64,000 nucleotides of DNA, from assembly GCF_047675955.1 (NCBI RefSeq), contig NC_132925.1, positions 74,157,622 to 74,221,621 of the forward strand, written 5' to 3'. The DNA is from Chlorocebus sabaeus (lineage: Eukaryota; Chordata; Mammalia; Primates; Cercopithecidae). The position numbers and the translations under genes are program-made. Under the pieces are notes generated by a model that saw only the letters and a program-made list of their open reading frames with translations, did no database searches and was not told where the DNA came from. This document shows, piece by piece, positions 1-11,875 of the stretch; position 1 is the first letter of the stretch; each line of letters starts with the position of its first letter.

Positions 1-2640
1 TTGACTGTATAATCCAGAACACTTACTAACAAGAGCTGTTGAGTTGGCATGAGATGTTTGCTAGTAACATGGTTTTAAAGTAGAATAATAAGTACTAAGA
101 AAACTAGTTCTGGGTATTTATCCAGTTCTTTTATTTCCAGCTCTTCTAAGGGACCCTGAACTGTGAAGTCACTAATGGAAGGGCAAAGTGGGTGAGGAGC
201 TGAGAAATGAATAACTCACCCCACCATCTGGTCTGCTGCAGTTCAGAAAGTCACATGATGCTACCAAGTTAGATCTTCTCCTCTGTGTTTATTGGAGGTG
301 CCAAATGCTATATTTAAGCCAAGAACTGATTTTGAAAATATTTTTCTACTTCTGTTTTGTCAAACGTGTTCTCTGGCATATTATGTTAGGGCTTGTTCTG
401 CTAAAGCTTAGCAGAGCCTTCTGTTTCTTCAAGCTGATTTGGCTTGCACCACTCAAAACATTAGACCCTCATTTTGGAACAGAAGTCTTCTCTAGAGAAA
501 ACACTAAGTATGATTTAATTTCCAGGCAGGTAATACCTATCAAATGGGAGATGGAGCTTTATTCTTGAATTGTTATTCTTTTATATAAGGCACTTTTTTA
601 AAAAGCTGTTTTCTGCTTAAGCCTGTTTGACTACATTTTCTCTTTCCAGAATCTTTCTAATTATGGGGAGAAAAGCAAATGTTAAGCTAGCCTTCTTTTT
701 ATCAAGAAAAAGGATAGAAAATGTAACCGATTTACTTTCATGATTTGATTTTGCTTGAACTTTTGAGATACCAGTATGACTTAGTATGTATAAATAGAGC
801 TTACATATCAAGGTTATAGATAGGGCGGATGTCTAGCTAAGTCATTATAAAAACACTTTATTCAAAATTTTGGTATCTGGTTGAAGAAGATGGTTTTCCG
901 CTAGGCTTAAGTATTTTTGGTTTGCCGATGTAAAATTCTCAAAGGCTTTTCATTCCCTTAGACTCTTTTGGATAGAAGGGTTGATGGTCATAGCATCTTT
1001 GACCAGTGGCAGAATAATGTCTTGTTAAAGAAAATTGATTGTTCTTATGAGCACTGAAGGGCTTGATCAAGATATGGGAGTGGCTGCAAGCATTCATTGG
1101 TGCTGGTGCTTGAAGAAACCTTTTGAGGTAGCACATGGTTCAGTATTAGCTGGAGTGTAGAATCCATCAACGAGATAATTACCCAGCTCACAGCAGTCAT
1201 GTTGAGTTGTGTTTAATTTTGGGGAGCCTTCTATTTGTTCTTTCATCTTTTCCAGCACTTTCTGAATGTGTTGGTGCTTTGTGCAGCTTCAGAAGTCAGC
1301 CTGTGCAACTTTTAAAACATCATTATTATGATTTCAGTGTGGGAAAGCCCTGCATTTGTGATCCCAGCAGGCCCTTTCTCACCTTGCTCTTTGTCATCGA
1401 TCACAGCCTGGCAGAAACCTTGGGCCCCTAACCCATCCTTTGTATTTGATGTCTGTTCTTCAAACTACATATCAGTTACTGATGACTTTTCTCAGGAATT
1501 GGTGTGAAAGAGAAAAGTGTGACTGAGCCACAGTGAGAGACATCAAAGTACAGGTCACTTGGAGTCTCCTGATTCTTTTAGATGAAATTTCTACCCAGCT
1601 AATTTGAGTTTTCTTCCCTAGTCAGGGCAGGCAGAAACACAATTTAAATTCCCAGCGCTGTGAGTCTAAGAGGGTGTTAGAATTTTTCCACTTCCTTATA
1701 TCTCATTGATGTTCTTCACTCCCATCCCACTCTGTGCACCTGGTTCAGAGTCTTATATTTCTTCTTTGAAGCTAAGGGCACTTCATCTTAGGAGATTATA
1801 CAGGATGCTGTATCAACAGAAGATTCTGTGTGTATATTTTGACAATTAGTGAATCTACTGTGAATTCACAATCCGAGAAGTAGGGTAGGCTTAGAACCCT
1901 GGCCACACAGTGGAATTACTAGTGAAGATTAGAGAAAAAATAACGATGCCTAGTCCTTCCCTATAGATTCTGAATTGGTCTGAAGTGGGGGCCTAGGCAC
2001 TGGTGCCATTTTAGACATGCCCCAGGTGATTTCAGTGTTCATTGAAGTTTACATCCCTGTCTTAGAGGTAACAACATTCGGTTGCCACTTCCATTCTGAG
2101 TAAGCCTGGCTGATGCCTTGTCATTAGAACATTGCAGGACACCAGGAGGGAGCAGCTCTGTGCTTTTGCTGTTAGAGCAATGTGGGGAAGCTTAGTGAAC
2201 TGAATTCCTTCAGGTTCTTAGTATAGCTCTCAGTCACCATCACCTACTTTTTATTTTTTAATATAGGCTTATTAGAAAGCAAAAATTCTCAGTTGTAGTT
2301 TGGTATCTCCAAGGGTGTGGGTTGCTCTCAAAGGGCATTGCAAAATTTATTTAAAGTCATGTGAATGTGTAAAGATAATTTTCTTTCTCATAAGGACTGG
2401 GGAATCGAGCCACAAAAAAGAAGGTGTCACAGTTCCCAAAGGCTGAAGTGTGGACCTGTTTCAGTTTGTTCCACTGACAAACGTTTGATCTCCTTCTGTG
2501 TTTTGGGAACTATAACGTGTCAGGGACTTGCTTCCCTAATAGGAACACTCATTAGTTGGATTTATTGGTGCATTTGGCATCTTCCTTGCAGTTTTAAAAT
2601 GTTATTTTAGGATTCGGGTAAATATGTCAGTATATAAGCA
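1..2640. other. MAGI1: Upstream MAGI1 intron, no recognised element
   Basis: This is AT-rich single-copy-looking sequence. Short open frames here have no family resemblance and no exon-like boundaries. I recognised no Alu, L1 or MIR with confidence. Confidence 0.5.
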
Positions 2641-2699
2641 ATATATTTAGAGAGGAAGCTAAGAGAATTTGACTGCTTCGACCCTTGTTGTGAGAAAAC

Positions 2700-3235
2700 A
2701 TACAACAATGTTGAATTTCTGTGAACTCTTTAGCTTCCTTCCTGTCCTCATGACAGCCCTGTCAGGTAGATGCTATTCTTTTGTTTCTTTTTTGAGATGG
2801 AGTCTCGCTCTGTCGCCCAGGCTGGAGTGCAGTGGCACAATCTTGGCTCACTGCAAGCTCTGCCTCCCGGGTTCACTCCATTCTCCTGCCTCAGCCTCCC
2901 GTGTAGCTGGGACTACAGGCGCCCGCCACCGTACCCGGCTAATTTTTTGTATTTTTAGTAGACACGGGGTTTCACTGTTTAGCCAGGATGGTCTCGATCT
3001 CCTGACCTCGTGATCCGCCCGTCTCGGCCTCCCAAAGTGCTAGGATTACAGGCGTGAGCCACCGCGCCTGGCCGGTAGATGCTATTCTTGTCCCCATTTT
3101 TCTGATGAGGAAATGGAGACCCAGAGTGGTTAAATAACTTGACCAAGAACACACAGAGGCAGCAGATGGTAAAGTCAGGATGGGAACCTACGCCTGCCTA
3201 GTTCTGCTTTAGCCACTGCTTGTGTCATTTTAATT
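2700..3235 (-). repeat. MIR (antisense), interrupted by AluY
   Basis: The stretch before the Alu ends in a GACAGCCCTGTCAGGTAGATGC-like core. The stretch after it continues with CCCCATTTTTCTGATGAGG and a tRNA-derived end. Together they read as one antisense MIR. The Alu and its 16-bp target duplication account for the gap. Confidence 0.75.
2781..3073 (-). mobile_element. AluY-like element (antisense, full length)
   Basis: A T-rich tail is followed by GAGATGGAGTCTCGCTCTGTC and ends in GCGCCTGGCC. A perfect 16-bp target-site duplication GGTAGATGCTATTCTT lies at 2765-2780 and 3074-3089. Diagnostic AluY-type positions such as GCAAGCTC and TCTCGATCTCCTGACCTCGTGATC are present. It is inserted inside an older MIR. 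Confidence 0.93.
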
Positions 3236-3239
3236 AGTA

Positions 3240-3510
3240 GTATCATCCTTCATTCACTCGATCAGTCACATAGTCTATGCCAGCTCCTCCTGTAGGCCAA
3301 GAGACTCTATTCTAGGCTAGGAGGATCTCAGTCCTCATAGGAAACTCTCAGGGTTTGGGGGTGAGGGGATGACAGGCAATAAACAAGGTAAATATATGAA
3401 TAAGAATTTCAAAGAATGATAACTGCTATGAATGCAATAAACCAGAGCAATAGAGCAGACACTGATGGAGCAGTGTTTTTTAGATACAGTTTTCAGAGAA
3501 GGCCTCTCAA
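3240..3510 (-). repeat. L2 fragment (antisense)
   Basis: The order of motifs (remnants of a CATTCACTC tail, GACAGGCAATAAACAAGG, GATAACTGCTATGAA, AGAGAAGGCCTCTC) matches the antisense 3' part of LINE2. The copy is old and degraded. Confidence 0.6.
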
Positions 3511-3647
3511 ACCTGTGTTCCTAGCACTAAACCCTGCTGCCTCTCGCATAGCAGCCCTGTGCTAGAAGAAATGTATGGAAATACATGCATGTACATATCA
3601 AATCTTAACAACTTGGAATCATCCCCAATATAAGCCCTTTTGCAATT

Positions 3648-3936
<289 letters not shown>

Positions 3937-3937
3937 T

Positions 3938-4227
3938 GAGTCAGGTTCTCTCTGTCACCTAGGCTGGAATGCAGTGATGCCATCATGCATCACTGCAGCC
4001 TTGACTCCCCAGGCTCAGGTGATCCTCCCAACTCAGCCTCCCAAGTAGCTGGGACTACAGCCGTGCACCACCATACCTGGCTAACTTTTTGGTTTTTTTT
4101 TTTTTTTTTGTAGAGACAGGGTTGTGCCATGTTGCCCAGGCTGGTCTTGAACTCCTGCAGTCAAGTGATCTGTCTGCCTTGGCCTCCCGAAGTGCTGGGA
4201 TTACAGGCATGAACCACCATGCCCATC
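3938..4227 (-). mobile_element. AluJ-like element (antisense)
   Basis: It begins GAGTCAGGTTCTCTCTGTCACC after the pyrimidine tail and ends near CACCATGCCCATC. It carries an expanded internal T-run (4091-4109) and AluJ-like bases (GTAGAGACAGGGTTGTGCCATGTTGCCC). Confidence 0.88.
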
Positions 4228-4746
4228 TTGCAATATATTTTTTTCTAATATGCTCTTTGTTCTAAAAGAAAAATAAGAAAGAAGATTCCACGTATGTATA
4301 AAGGGGCACTTAAGTATAACTATCCCCAATTACTGTATGTTTCCCCATCCCCAGGGTGGAACTGTCACACTAGGTTGGTCACAGTAACTAGAGAATACAC
4401 CATACATTTAGTTTGGAGCTGCCAAGAATGGAGATGCTGAATGTCCAGAGTTTCATGGAACAAATCTGCAGACAAAGAATTGTCCTGCTCAAGATGACAG
4501 TGGTACTCCTTTTGAGAAACTCTAGGCAAAACCTGCAATGGGCTTAAACTTGTGTATATTGAAGCCTTTGTGTTGAGGGGATAAGATTTGGTTGGCTAGG
4601 TCTGAAGTTTTTGTTTTTGTGCTTGGAATTAGTTGAGGTCTTTCCTATTTGATGGCAAATAGGATCTTGACCTGATCCAGTTTACTTCATTCTGTGCCTT
4701 CTCTCCTTTCTCTGGATATGTTAAATGACAAGACAGAAAATAGCTT

Positions 4747-4748
<2 letters not shown>
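4228..4748. other. MAGI1: Intron, nothing recognised
   Basis: Unique-looking AT-rich intronic sequence; no repeat or exon signal was identified. Confidence 0.5.

Positions 4749-4795
<47 letters not shown>
4749..4795 (+). repeat. (TG)n dinucleotide microsatellite
   Basis: About 23 uninterrupted TG units, followed by TATG. In the sense transcript this is a UG repeat. It is likely polymorphic in length. Confidence 0.97.
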
Positions 4796-4799
<4 letters not shown>

Positions 4800-6128
4800 T
4801 TTCCCTTATAAACATAGTTAAAAAAAAAAGCTGTAGCACTTTGGGTTGCCAGTTTGTTCTCTAGTCAAGACAAAAATGATCATTAAGGGCAATGTTAATA
4901 TGTGACCAGTGAGCCTGTCAGAGGGGAAACCAGGATGGCAGATGTGATAGGGTTATCTTACATAAATCACCTTCCATTGTCGAGGTTGGCATATGGCCAG
5001 TGAGTGTCCTAATTACTGAATGACTTTTATAGCCCCATTATTTATAATCACTTTTGAATAGCAGCTGGAAGACTACAGTGAGACGGAATGAAAATAGTGG
5101 AGTGTGAAAATTATAATCGTTTATGGAATTATGGAGATTAGAAATACCTGATGATCAGCCTAGAACTCTCCCCCCTAAATATTTTTTAAACAAGCGCACT
5201 ATACACAACACTATTGAAAAATGAGAGCTGTGGTCAATCAGAGAGATGAGTCTTAATGATTTAAGAATATTTAACTTAGTGGGTTGGCAACATATGAAAT
5301 AAGTCTAGAACTTGTACACAACCACATTTACATAAAATAGGTGTCCCCTCTCCTCCCTTACCCCAATCCCTCCCTCTGCCCCAGGACCATAGCGATTACT
5401 TGTGACTCTTTCTTTTGTTTCTGATTTTGATACTATTTAAAGAAAGGTGCTGTGCAAATAATAGACTCAAAGATGCTCTGTTGATGGGAAATTGTGTCAC
5501 TTTTCTCAGACCCATCAAATGATGTGTGTTTCACGGTGGTCTTTGCTCTCTACAGTCCAGTAGAAATTGAAGTGACGTACTATACTGTAACAGTCTGAAT
5601 GAGATTTCCCAATGTAGGTCAGAGTGCCTAGAACTCTGGCCCCAGCCAACTGTTGCATGAATGACGTCAGATCATATTAGAATACGGTTTGCAATCCAGA
5701 TTATCTATTTCTGTCTGTTTATAAATTGGGGTAAGGCTGGGAAGGTAGGAGAACATTTGTGTTAATTACTATGAATGGTCGAGGCTATGGAATACCAATG
5801 GGATCTCAGTTGTATTTGCATAAAAACATTTAAAACATGCTTACCTGTTAGCAGATTCCTAAAGCCCTGGAGTACAAGGCTTTACCCGTGGGTGCTGGTT
5901 CATGGAAACTAACCTGCTTATATGCCTTGGCTGAGTGTTCTCTGGAAGCCTGTGCCATTCAGATGTCACTCGCTTGGTTTCTTCGTATGGTAGGCATTGA
6001 GAGGGCCATTTGGACAACTTTATGATGTGGCAGTTTAGAAGGAAAGTCAGTCTTTGGTTTTTATATTGGATTCACATAGATGTTTTACAGTGTCCTTATG
6101 ACTGTAACTGCTTTTTAAAATAATTATT
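4796..6128. other. MAGI1: Intron, nothing recognised
   Basis: Unique-looking intron, with a C-rich stretch near 5340-5390. No recognisable repeat or coding signal was seen. Confidence 0.5.
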
Positions 6129-6396
6129 GGCTGGGTACAGTGGCTCACACCTGTAATCCCAGCACTTTGGAAGGCTGAGGCGGGAGGATCATGAGGTTAG
6201 GAGTTTGAGACCATCCTGGCCAACATGGTGAAACCTCATCTCTACTAAAAATACAAAAATTAGCTGGGTGTGGTGGCACACGCCTGTAGTCCCAGCTACT
6301 TGGGAGGCTGAGGTGGGAGAATCGCCTGGACCTGGGAGATGGAGGTTGTAGAGAGCCGAGACCACACCTTTATACTCCAGCCTGTCTCAAAAATAT
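6129..6396 (+). mobile_element. Alu element (sense, AluS-like)
   Basis: It starts GGCTGGGTACAGTGGCTC and proceeds through both arms. The end of the right arm is shortened: CTCCAGCCTGTCTCAAAAA lacks the usual GGGCGACAGAGCGAGAC. A short A/TA tail follows. Confidence 0.92.
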
Positions 6397-6399
6397 ATA

Positions 6400-6790
6400 T
6401 ATTTTTTTATTTTACTTTTTTATTTTGAAAGTTTCCAAACCCACACTTGTGTTGAAAAAACAACAAAATATATACTCCCATCACTAGGATTCACCAGCTG
6501 ATAACATCTCTTGCTACACCAGTCCCATCTGTCCATATTTACACCTGTTTCCACTTTGCTAAGTTACCTGAGTTAAGGGGTAGATATCATGATACCTCAT
6601 CCCCAAATAAGCAAAAATTACCACAAAATGATGACATTTTCCTACAAGCCATGATGCAGTTGTCACTTATCAACATTCATTCAGTAACATCATCAAACTT
6701 TGAGTTCATAGTCAACATTCCCTTAGCTGAGCCATAAACATCTTTGTTGTTTTTATTTTTCTTAATTCCAGATCTAGTCAAGCTTACACA
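6400..6790. repeat. Possible ancient L1/HAL1-type remnant
   Basis: AT-rich sequence resembles degraded LINE 3' material (ATGATACCTCATCCCCAAATAAGC and similar). Family and strand are uncertain. Confidence 0.3.
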
Positions 6791-6825
6791 CTGCATTGTT
6801 ATGAGCCTTGGTAAAAGTAACAATT

Positions 6826-7050
6826 TACTGCATACTTACTATGTATTATACTAGATATTGGATTAGTGCATGATCTCATGAAACTGCACAGCCCTTTTGA
6901 GCAGATACTATTATTATCCCTACCTGATCGATTAGGGAACTGAGGCTTAGAGAAGTTCAGCAACATGCCCCAGGCAAGCTGGTGAATTTGGGGCCTGGAT
7001 CTGAACTAATCAAGCCTCGCTTGAAGTTCAGCTCTCTTAACCATGTACTA
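6826..7050 (-). repeat. MIR (antisense)
   Basis: Contains TACTATTATTATCCC, GGGAACTGAGGCTTAGAGAAG and CTCTTAACCATGTACTAC, the antisense MIR core and tRNA-like end in order. Confidence 0.85.
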
Positions 7051-7329
7051 CTGAAAGAAACACACTCTGTGGGGACATTGATCATATCAACAAATTTCCA
7101 CAACACCAACTATGCTTTTGGGAGACTTTCCAGAAGCAGAAATTGTCTTAAAAACCTTTGCAAGTTCAAGAACTTAAATATAGAAAGAATATGTGTTGGT
7201 TTTTTGCTTTTATTTTCTATGCTGGTGCTTCCTGGTTTGTCTTTATCATCATTCTGATTGTGAACCTTTCCTAGACCTCTCTGGTCAAGAACACAGACAG
7301 TCATACTCCCCCGGATCTGAGTTGCATCT

Positions 7330-7495
7330 CCTCCATTGGTTGCTACCTGGGTCATGGGGCAGCTTCTGAGCCTCAGTTTATGCTTCTGTAAAATGAGACT
7401 AGCAATCTCAGTGGGTGGGAGTAAGGATTATACAGTTATTGCTTAGTACTGCTATCTGGCTCATTGAAAGTGCTTAATAAATGTTCACTGTCATC
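7330..7495 (+). repeat. MIR (sense)
   Basis: GAGCCTCAGTTTATGCTTCTG, TAAAATGAGACTAGCAATC and CTTAATAAATGTTCACTG are in MIR consensus order. It lies in opposite orientation to the MIR about 300 bp upstream. Confidence 0.75.
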
Positions 7496-8364
7496 TCGAG
7501 TCCAGTTGGTCCAGTTAGAATTCTAATAGAGTATCTTTTCAAGAATTTGGAGTATTCTTGAAGGGCACAGACACCTGTGTCTTTAGAGTCCACTCAGCAT
7601 TCTGAATGTAGAGACACTTGATTTCAGCTTTTGGTGAGGCCATGCAGCTGTTTATGAGAGCATGCCGTAAGCTCACATCAGCTATATTACTTTACCAATA
7701 GGGGAACATTGTCTTTCTGCTTTTTGTATATAAATCCTTTGTTTATTTTTTTCTGAACAGATGTTATTCCACTATCTTAGTTTAACTGGAATAAATACAA
7801 GAACCACCAAAGGCTGTAAATAATGAAAAAATCAAGATGATGGAATTTAAACTTAAGCTTGCTTTTCTTTCCATGCTTAATTCAAATTTTTTCTCACTGT
7901 GGGATGAAATTTATAATAAAAAGATTCACCAAGAGAAAAGAACAGAGAAGGCAGGCAGAAAATGATAATAAAGCGAATTTCCTGAAGTGCTAGCAAAATG
8001 TTTCATGCTTGCTCATGCGGGGAGTTAAATGTAAATAGTAGCTTCTTGAGCTTCATCAGCATACATAAATCTGTCTCGCAGCCTCTCTCTCACATCACAC
8101 TCACCACACGTTTCTTTTTTATTTATATTTTTTAACTTTTATAGAAACATGACTAAAAGAACAATAGTCTTTGTACCACTCGGGGAATAGCTTCCATCTC
8201 TGCATGTGTGATGAGGTACCCACAGTCTGTAGTCATGTGTGGTGTGTGCCTGTTATTGGCAGCCCCATAGTGGGGGGTGGCAGCACTTGAGAGTAGCGAG
8301 AGATGAGGACCTGCTGTGAGAAATAAAGCCTAGCTCCCCATATTCCATTAGGGGGCTTTTGGTG
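7496..8364. other. MAGI1: Intron, nothing recognised
   Basis: AT-rich unique-looking intron with no supported element. Confidence 0.5.
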
Positions 8365-8577
8365 TGGCTCAGACCATTGGTCTACAAATCTTAGCAGATA
8401 TTAGAATCATCTGGAAGGCTTGTTAAAACACAGATTGCTGACCCTCCACCCCTAGAATTTCTAATTCTATCAAGTCCTGGGGTAGAGACCAGTCATTTTT
8501 ATTTCATGTAAGTTTCTGGGTATTGCTACTGCTGCCAGTCTCACGGGACCATACTTAGAGAACCACTGGCTTAGACT
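8365..8577 (+). mobile_element. MER5A-like hAT fossil
   Basis: AGAATCATCTGGAAGGCTTG, TTAAAACACAGATTGCTGAC, CCTGGGGTAGAGACC and the terminal TTAGAGAACCACTGGC follow the MER5A consensus. It is a non-autonomous element with no coding capacity. Confidence 0.8.
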
Positions 8578-8689
8578 AACCTGGGAGACAATGAACACCC
8601 TCCACCTCCACACCAAGTATTGCTTGAACTCTACCCCAACAATTACTTAAGGAGAATTCCTTACCTGGAGAGGCAGAACCAACATCTAG

Positions 8690-8925
8690 ACCAGGATTTA
8701 GCAAACTGTGTCCCAAGGGGCAAATCTACTACCTCTTTCTGTAAATAAACTTTCATTGAAAAACAACTTCATGTACATGTTGTCACTGGCTGCTTTCACA
8801 CTACAGAAGCAGAATTGAGCAGTTGGATAGAGTTCATATGCACTATGAAGGCTGGAAAATAGTTGTTATCTTCGTTTTTTATGGAAATATTTTGCTGACC
8901 CCTGACCTAGACCAATTGAATGTTT
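8690..8925 (+). mobile_element. hAT-like MITE fossil (GCAAACTRTG... family), copy 1
   Basis: It has the mammalian pattern TTAGCAAACTGTGTCCC...GTAAATAAACTTTCATTG...TGGCTGCTTTCACACTAC...AGAATTGAGCAGTTG...TTTGCTGACCCCTGAC. The family name is not assigned with certainty. A second copy lies at about 50895-51125. Confidence 0.65.
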
Positions 8926-9411
8926 AGAGAAGGGAGGTTAGAAGTAATTGTATAAAGACAGGCCCGCTGAATGTTCTTTGTTTGTGTATTTTTTTAGATG
9001 TGAGAGGTTTTGGTTTTTTAGTTGAATAAATATGATCATGACAGTCATTCATTATTTCTCACTAAGCCATTCTCCAAATTAATTTTCTTACTGGAACAAG
9101 TAGTTTCTCAAAATGAAGGGAACAGTTTTACCATTGTGTAGTCTCTTTAATACATTGTTGACATCTGTTCAAATTATTGGTAGAAAAATTTTTAAAAACC
9201 GTAAGTAAAATGTGAAAAATTATTCTCATTTTGACACTGTAATTGTCAGGTGAGTTATGTTGAATGTCTTCCAGATTTGGTAGAAACTGCCATAACCTTT
9301 ATATAAAGCATTTTGTGAGTATTTATCAAGAACCTTTAAAATAATATACTCATCAATCTAGTAATTCTCTTTCTAGGAAATTTTAGCAAATTTTATGTTT
9401 AAAGTTTTTTA
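8926..9411. other. MAGI1: Intron, nothing recognised
   Basis: AT-rich intron with no confident repeat match. Confidence 0.45.
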
Positions 9412-9417
9412 TTACAG

Positions 9418-9685
9418 CATTATGGCATAATATTGGCTCACTGCAACCTCTGCCTCCCGGGTTCAAGCGATTCTCCTGCCTTAGTCTCCCAAGTCTGCCA
9501 AGTCTCTGGGATTAGAGGAGCCTGCCACTAAGCCTGTCTAATATTTTTGTATTTTTGGTAGAGGTAGGGTTTCACCATAGTGGCCAGGCTGGTCTCAAAC
9601 TGCTGACCTCATGTGACCTTCTGTGATCCACCCACCTCAGCCTCCCAAAGTGCTGGGGTTACAGGCATGGCCACCGCATCCAGCC
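9418..9685 (-). mobile_element. Alu element (antisense, poly(A) end missing)
   Basis: It reads from GGCATAATATTGGCTCACTGC to GCATCCAGCC. The expected T-run and the first part of the right arm are absent on the left, so a deletion removed the Alu 3' end. It also carries small internal duplications: AAGTCTGCCAAGTCT and TGACCTTCTGTGATCC. Confidence 0.88.
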
Positions 9686-9829
9686 ACAAATGTCTATTAA
9701 CATGAAGCTCATAATATTGCCGTGAGTTTATGTACGTATTTTGGAGCCATTTAAGATAAAACTGGATAAAGGAAAGCTAATAACGATGTTTCTGGAGGGA
9801 ATTTGTATCAAGGACCTTAAACATTTTTG

Positions 9830-10110
9830 TGCTTTTTGTTCCAATATCTCCACTTCAAAGATCTCAAGAAAATAATCAGAAGTACGCAGATCGATTTTGT
9901 GCAAGGAGGATAATCAAAGTAGAAACAATTTTTATGCCTACTAATTGATAATAGGTTAAATACGTTGTGATGAATTGATGAGATAAAATACTACATAGCC
10001 CTTAAAAGTATATTTTTGAGCAGTAATATTGCAAATGCTTATGAATTATTTGTTAGAAAATGTAGATATAAATCCACATATGTGGCATGATCCCACACAT
10101 CCTATACTTA
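9830..10110 (+). repeat. Possible ancient L1M 3' fragment
   Basis: The motif order (ATTGATAATAGGTTAAATACG, AAAATACTACATAGCCC, ATGATCCCACA) resembles an old L1 3' end. Similar 3' tail material (CATACAGAGGAGACC, GAAGTCACAGGTTATTTTAAC) follows at 11287-11460, on the far side of an L2 block. Confidence 0.4.
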
Positions 10111-10269
10111 ATAGATACCTAATAGATCTCTGTATTCCACTCAAAGCTGTTCATTACTAGTTAAGCACAAACATTGGTTTCCTTTTTGACTCCATTGCAT
10201 GTGGTGTCTTCCTCCATCATGTCGCCAAACCATATCAGTTCCAGGTTTAAATTACATCTCTTCTCTGCC

Positions 10270-11285
10270 CCTTCCTGCCCTTCTTCCCAGACACTCTCTT
10301 AGTCCAGGCCACTTTAAGATTGTGTGATCAGCTCTACTGGCTTCTTCTGACTCTCGCCTCTACACATGACCCTGTGTGGGCATACACACTACACAACTGC
10401 AAAAGAAACCTCGATATTTAGATCATGTCCTCTACCTCCATGACTCAAATCCTGTCAGTGCATTCTTACACATGTAGAATAAAATGCAAGCTCTTTATCA
10501 TGGCCTGCAAGGCACACAATTGTCTGGCCACTGCTTCTCTCTCTCTCTTTTCAAAAATTTCAATAGTATTTGGGGTACAGGTGGCTTTTGGTTATATGGA
10601 TGAGTTCTTTAGTGGTGAATTCTGAGATTTTAGTGCATCTGTCACCGAGCAGTGCACATGGCACCCAGTGTGTAGTCTTTTATCCCTCACCCCCCTCTCG
10701 ATCTCCCTTCCTACATCCCCAAAGTCCATTATATCACTCTGTATGTCTTTTTGTCCTCATAGCTTAGCTCCTGCTTATAAGTGAGAACATATGGTATTTG
10801 GCTTTCCATTGCTTCACTTAGAATAATGGCCTCCAGCTTCATCAAAGTTGCTGCAAAAGACATTATTTTGTTCCTTTTTATGGCTGAGTAGTATTCCCTG
10901 GTGTATAGATATCACATTTTTCATTATCCACTAGTGCTTCTCTTTTTAACCTCAACCTGAGACACCCTCTGTTGGAGCTTCATGCTGTTTCTCTAGCATA
11001 CCAACCTCTTGCTTGTTACTTCTAAAACTTTTGCACATGCTCTTCACTCTGCCTGGAATATTCTTTCTCCAACACTTTGCAGACCTAGCTAGCCTCTCAT
11101 CCTTCTTTAGTTCTCACCTTAACAATGGCCTCTGCCTGGAGGTCATCTCTGTTCATCCTTCCTAAAGCAGGCATGTACCCTGCTGCTCAGGGGCTCTGTG
11201 TTGTCTTTATTGCATCCTCAGGGGTCACAGGGTGTTTAGCTCTAGGCACTTAATAAATACATGTTGAATTAGTGAATGAAACTCC
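10270..11285 (+). repeat. L2 (sense), split by an L1 insertion
   Basis: The left part contains AGAATAAAATGCAAGCTCTTT and ATCATGGCCTGCAAGGC. The right part contains TTTTGCACATGCTCTTCAC, TCTGCCTGGAATATTC and a terminal CTTAATAAATACATGTTG. Both halves are in L2 consensus order; the L1 fragment separates them. Confidence 0.75.
10552..10934 (-). mobile_element. L1 3'-end fragment (antisense) inserted in L2
   Basis: GTGAGAACATATGGTATTTGG, TAATGGCCTCCAGCTTCATC and TATGGCTGAGTAGTATTCC are the antisense end of L1 ORF2 and 3' UTR. A likely short duplication TGCTTCTCT occurs at 10532-10540 and 10935-10943. It is 5'-truncated, with no coding capacity. Confidence 0.85.
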
Positions 11286-11459
11286 CCAAATGTATAAGTG
11301 TATTATAAATGCGCGTGTATGTTTATAGGTACGTAGGCATACAGAGGAGACCATACCAAAATATTAATTGTGCTGTAAATGAAGTCACAGGTTATTTTAA
11401 CTTCCTTTGTTGTACTTTTGTGTATTTTTAAAATCTTGTGATTAATTCATATTGCTTTT

Positions 11460-11640
11460 TTATTGTGGTTAAATATATACAACATAAAGCTGACTGTTTT
11501 TTCCTTTTTTAAGTGTGTGATTTTGTAGCGTTAAGTACATTTACATTGTTGTGCATCCGTCACCAACTTCCATTTCTAAAACTTTTTCAGCATCCACAAC
11601 TGTAACTCCACACCCATTAAAGGGTAACTCTCCAGTGATT
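11460..11640 (-). repeat. L1M fragment (antisense)
   Basis: TTATTGTGGTTAAATATATAC, ATTTACATTGTTGTGCATCC and ACCCATTAAAGGGTAACTC match the recurring antisense L1M 3' segment also seen at 21.98 and 38.0 kb. Confidence 0.65.
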
Positions 11641-11844
11641 TATATTGCTTTTACAATAAGAAAAAATTGTAGAAAATATATTAGAAAAAACAAGTAGCAA
11701 ACATCCTTTTCAGACAAGGTCACTTAATTGAATTTTGGGTTGTGAGTTCGAGTGACTATAAAACAAGTTAATTTGTTTTTCAATTTGTAATTTTGTGTTT
11801 AAAAAATCCTATTCTTTATAAAACTGAAGTGCTGAACTGATGGA

Positions 11845-11875
<31 letters not shown>

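Noticed and set aside
2669..3013. Open frames with RSVAQAGVQWHNLGS-type peptides (also at 14589, 16041, 30128, 54336, 60793, 61569)
   Set aside because: Classic translations of antisense Alu sequence; no evidence of exonisation in the window.
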